A model generated the notes under the pieces. That model was given only the letters and a program-made list of their open reading frames with translations, was not told the DNA's origin and made no database searches. From NCBI GenBank assembly GCA_913775005.1, contig CAJYKY010000126.1, forward strand, positions 1 through 8,128: a stretch of 8,128 nucleotides of DNA, given 5' to 3'. The stretch's first letter is position 1, and the number at the start of each line of letters is the position of its first letter. The translations under genes were made by a program, and so were the position numbers. This stretch comes from an uncultured Achromobacter sp. Its GTDB lineage: Bacteria; Pseudomonadota; Gammaproteobacteria; Burkholderiales; Burkholderiaceae_B. This document shows, one piece after another, positions 6,701 to 8,128 of this stretch.

Positions 6701-6774
6701 AATTCCCCCCGCGCTTGAACAATGGCTGCATCGTGGTCCGGATCTCCGGCCCCCACCGAACCAACCGAATGCAC

Positions 6775-6779
6775 GGGAG
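6775..6779 (+). promoter_or_regulatory. Ribosome binding site of the PF06684 gene
   Basis: GGGAG lies 6 nt before the ATG at 6786. The ATG at 6781 just upstream is out of frame, so 6786 is the supported start. Confidence 0.75.
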
Positions 6780-6785
6780 CATGCA

Positions 6786-7379
6786 ATGACTTTAGAAGTC
6801 CGCAAGATCGTCAGTTACGTCGAAAAGACCTGCATTGAAGGCGGCAAGGCCGCCGAACGCCCGCTGATCATGATCGTGGCCGCCGCCGTGATCCGTAACC
6901 CGTGGGCCGGCCTGCCGTTCCAGGAAGACCTGCGCCCGCAGATCATGGAAACCGCCCCGCCGCTGGGCGAGCTGCTGGTGGCAGAGATTCTGCGCCAGGC
7001 CGGATCGGCCGACCAGATTGAAGCCTATGGCAAGGCCGCCGTCGTAGGCACGGCGGGCGAAGTCGAACACGCTTCCGCGCTGATCCACACGCTGCGCTTT
7101 GGCAATGCTTATCGCAACGCCGTGGGCGGCACGAGCTACCTTAGCTTCACCAACACGCGCGGCGGTCCGGGGTGCGTGATTTCGGTGCCGCTGATGCACA
7201 AGCAGGACGAAGGCCTGCGCTCGCATTACCTGACGGTGCAAACCAACATTTTCGACGCGCCCGCGCCGGATGAAATCGTGATTGCGCTGGGCGCCGCCAC
7301 CTCGGGCCGCCCGCATCACCGCATTGGCAACCGCTATTCCGATTTGCAGGAACTGGCGCAAGAGGCACAAGCAAAATGA
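6786..7379 (+). CDS. Amino acid synthesis family protein (PF06684, formerly DUF1185)
   Basis: A 197-residue protein, full length for this family, with no signal peptide or membrane segment; probably cytoplasmic. I recognise the family from the N-terminal VRKIVSYVEKTCIEGG, the stretch RPLIMIVAAAVIRNPWAG at about 25-42, GKAAVVGTAGEVEHASALIH at about 82-101 and GRPHHRIGNR near 174-183. Structures of family members, including one from Bordetella, show a variant of the chorismate-mutase-like fold, and a role in amino acid metabolism has been suggested, but no reaction is established. The gene is first in a plus-strand operon: its TGA overlaps the ATG of an alpha/beta hydrolase. It is divergent from a LysR gene with an operator-like repeat between them, pointing to substrate-induced control. 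The conserved His-His-Arg near the C-terminus could be functional; that is inference. Confidence 0.88.
   Translation: MTLEVRKIVSYVEKTCIEGGKAAERPLIMIVAAAVIRNPWAGLPFQEDLRPQIMETAPPLGELLVAEILRQAGSADQIEAYGKAAVVGTAGEVEHASALIHTLRFGNAYRNAVGGTSYLSFTNTRGGPGCVISVPLMHKQDEGLRSHYLTVQTNIFDAPAPDEIVIALGAATSGRPHHRIGNRYSDLQELAQEAQAK
7361..7365 (+). promoter_or_regulatory. Ribosome binding site of the alpha/beta hydrolase gene
   Basis: AGAGG lies inside the end of the PF06684 gene, 10 nt before the overlapping ATG at 7376. With the ATGA overlap it suggests translational coupling of the two genes. Confidence 0.5.
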
Positions 7380-8128
7380 GCGCGCCCCGCCATCGCTCGG
7401 GCCGTGGCGCGCCGCTGGTGTTGTTGCACGGCGTGGGGCTGGATCACACGCTGTGGGATGATCTGGCGCCGCACTTGGAAGCCGACTTCGACGTGCTGCG
7501 TTACGACCTGCTGGGCCACGGCGCGGCGCCCGGCATCACGGGCGAGGCGCGCATCGAGGACTTTATCGCGCAGCTGGACGCCGAGCTGGATCAGGCAGGC
7601 TGGGCGCAGGCCGACGTGCTGGGCTATTCGATGGGTGGCCTGATTGCCGGCGCGTATGCCGCTGCACGCCCCCAGCGCGTGACGCGGCTGGTGCTGCTTA
7701 GCACCGTGTTCCAGCGCACGCCTGAGGAAGTCCAGGCCGTGACCGCGCGCCTGGCCGCCGCCGCCACGCAGGATGTGCAAGCCGCCGCCCAGGTGTCGTT
7801 GCAGCGCTGGTTCACGCCCGCCTTCCAGGCCGCGCGCCCGGACCGCGTGGCCGCCATCGGCCAACGGCTGGTGCGCAACCACCGCGCCGACTTCCTGGCC
7901 GCGTACCGCTTGTTCGCCGAGGGCGACGGCATTCTGACCGACGCCGCCCCCGCCATTGAATGCCCCGCGCTGGCCATGACGGGCGAACACGACGTGGGCT
8001 CCACGCCGCGCATGACGCGCAGCCTGGCGCGGGCGCTGCCCGACGGCCGCGCGCGCGTCATCGACGGCCAACGGCATATGCTGCCGGTGGAAGCCCCCGC
8101 CATCGTGGCCTCGGCGCTGAATGCCTTT
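7376..8128 (+). CDS. Alpha/beta hydrolase (3' end cut by window edge)
   Basis: The frame is open from ATG at 7376 to the window end, 251 codons, with no stop; the family is usually 255-280 residues, so little is missing. The oxyanion motif LLHG is at 16-19, the nucleophile elbow GYSMG at 83-87 with S85, the acid is probably D206 in TGEHD, and the histidine is H234 in GQRHMLP. All three catalytic residues are thus present. The fold most resembles 3-oxoadipate enol-lactonase and related small hydrolases, but the substrate cannot be told. The N-terminus is short: only about 15 residues precede the LLHG strand, so the first strands common in enol-lactonases are missing. No in-frame start codon just upstream would extend it. 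The ATGA overlap with the PF06684 gene shows an operon and suggests a shared pathway, perhaps hydrolysis of an ester, lactone or amide intermediate. Confidence 0.92.
   Translation, partial: MSAPRHRSGRGAPLVLLHGVGLDHTLWDDLAPHLEADFDVLRYDLLGHGAAPGITGEARIEDFIAQLDAELDQAGWAQADVLGYSMGGLIAGAYAAARPQRVTRLVLLSTVFQRTPEEVQAVTARLAAAATQDVQAAAQVSLQRWFTPAFQAARPDRVAAIGQRLVRNHRADFLAAYRLFAEGDGILTDAAPAIECPALAMTGEHDVGSTPRMTRSLARALPDGRARVIDGQRHMLPVEAPAIVASALNAF

Noticed and set aside
6738..6749. Inverted repeat CCGGA-TC-TCCGG upstream of the PF06684 gene
   Set aside because: The two-base spacer is too tight for an RNA hairpin with all five pairs, there is no T-tract, and short GC-rich repeats like this are common here. 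Not enough to call an attenuator or riboswitch.
7334..8077. A 247-codon minus-strand open frame over the hydrolase
   Set aside because: The plus strand carries the complete catalytic triad and an ATGA operon overlap, while the antisense product shows only biased composition.

Overview
The window is GC-rich, has tightly packed genes and no mobile elements. It looks like the chromosome of a betaproteobacterium, most likely Burkholderiales/Alcaligenaceae (Achromobacter- or Bordetella-like). This rests on codon use, the density of LysR-type regulators, the single-polypeptide indolepyruvate ferredoxin oxidoreductase, and a PF06684 (amino acid synthesis, ex-DUF1185) protein of a kind known from Bordetella. 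The genus call is inference; no rRNA or marker gene is present.

Layout from left to right: (1) a LysR-type regulator on the minus strand, running off the left edge; (2) on the same strand and upstream of it, a 1214-residue fused indolepyruvate/arylpyruvate:ferredoxin oxidoreductase; (3) a 155-bp divergent promoter region with a perfect 14-bp palindrome and a plausible sigma70 promoter facing the oxidoreductase; (4) a second LysR regulator on the plus strand; (5) a 30-bp convergent gap; (6) a third LysR regulator on the minus strand; (7) a 146-bp divergent promoter region with a perfect 8-4-8 inverted repeat overlapping the predicted promoter of the third regulator; (8) a plus-strand operon starting with a PF06684 protein and continuing, through a 4-bp ATGA overlap, into an alpha/beta hydrolase cut by the right edge.

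There are thus two back-to-back units of the classical LysR type, a regulator transcribed away from its probable target with an operator-like palindrome between them. One unit would control oxidative decarboxylation of aryl- or indolepyruvates (from aromatic amino acids) to arylacetyl-CoA. The other would control a small catabolic or biosynthetic operon whose substrate cannot be read from the sequence. All genes appear intact except the two cut by the window edges. No gene-free stretch exceeds 300 bases. No tRNA, rRNA, CRISPR array, insertion sequence or convincing Rho-independent terminator was found. I do not see a clearly unprecedented system. The least described part is the PF06684/hydrolase operon with its regulator, and the most distinctive sequence features are the two operator-like palindromes and a hexapeptide-repeat linker inside the oxidoreductase.
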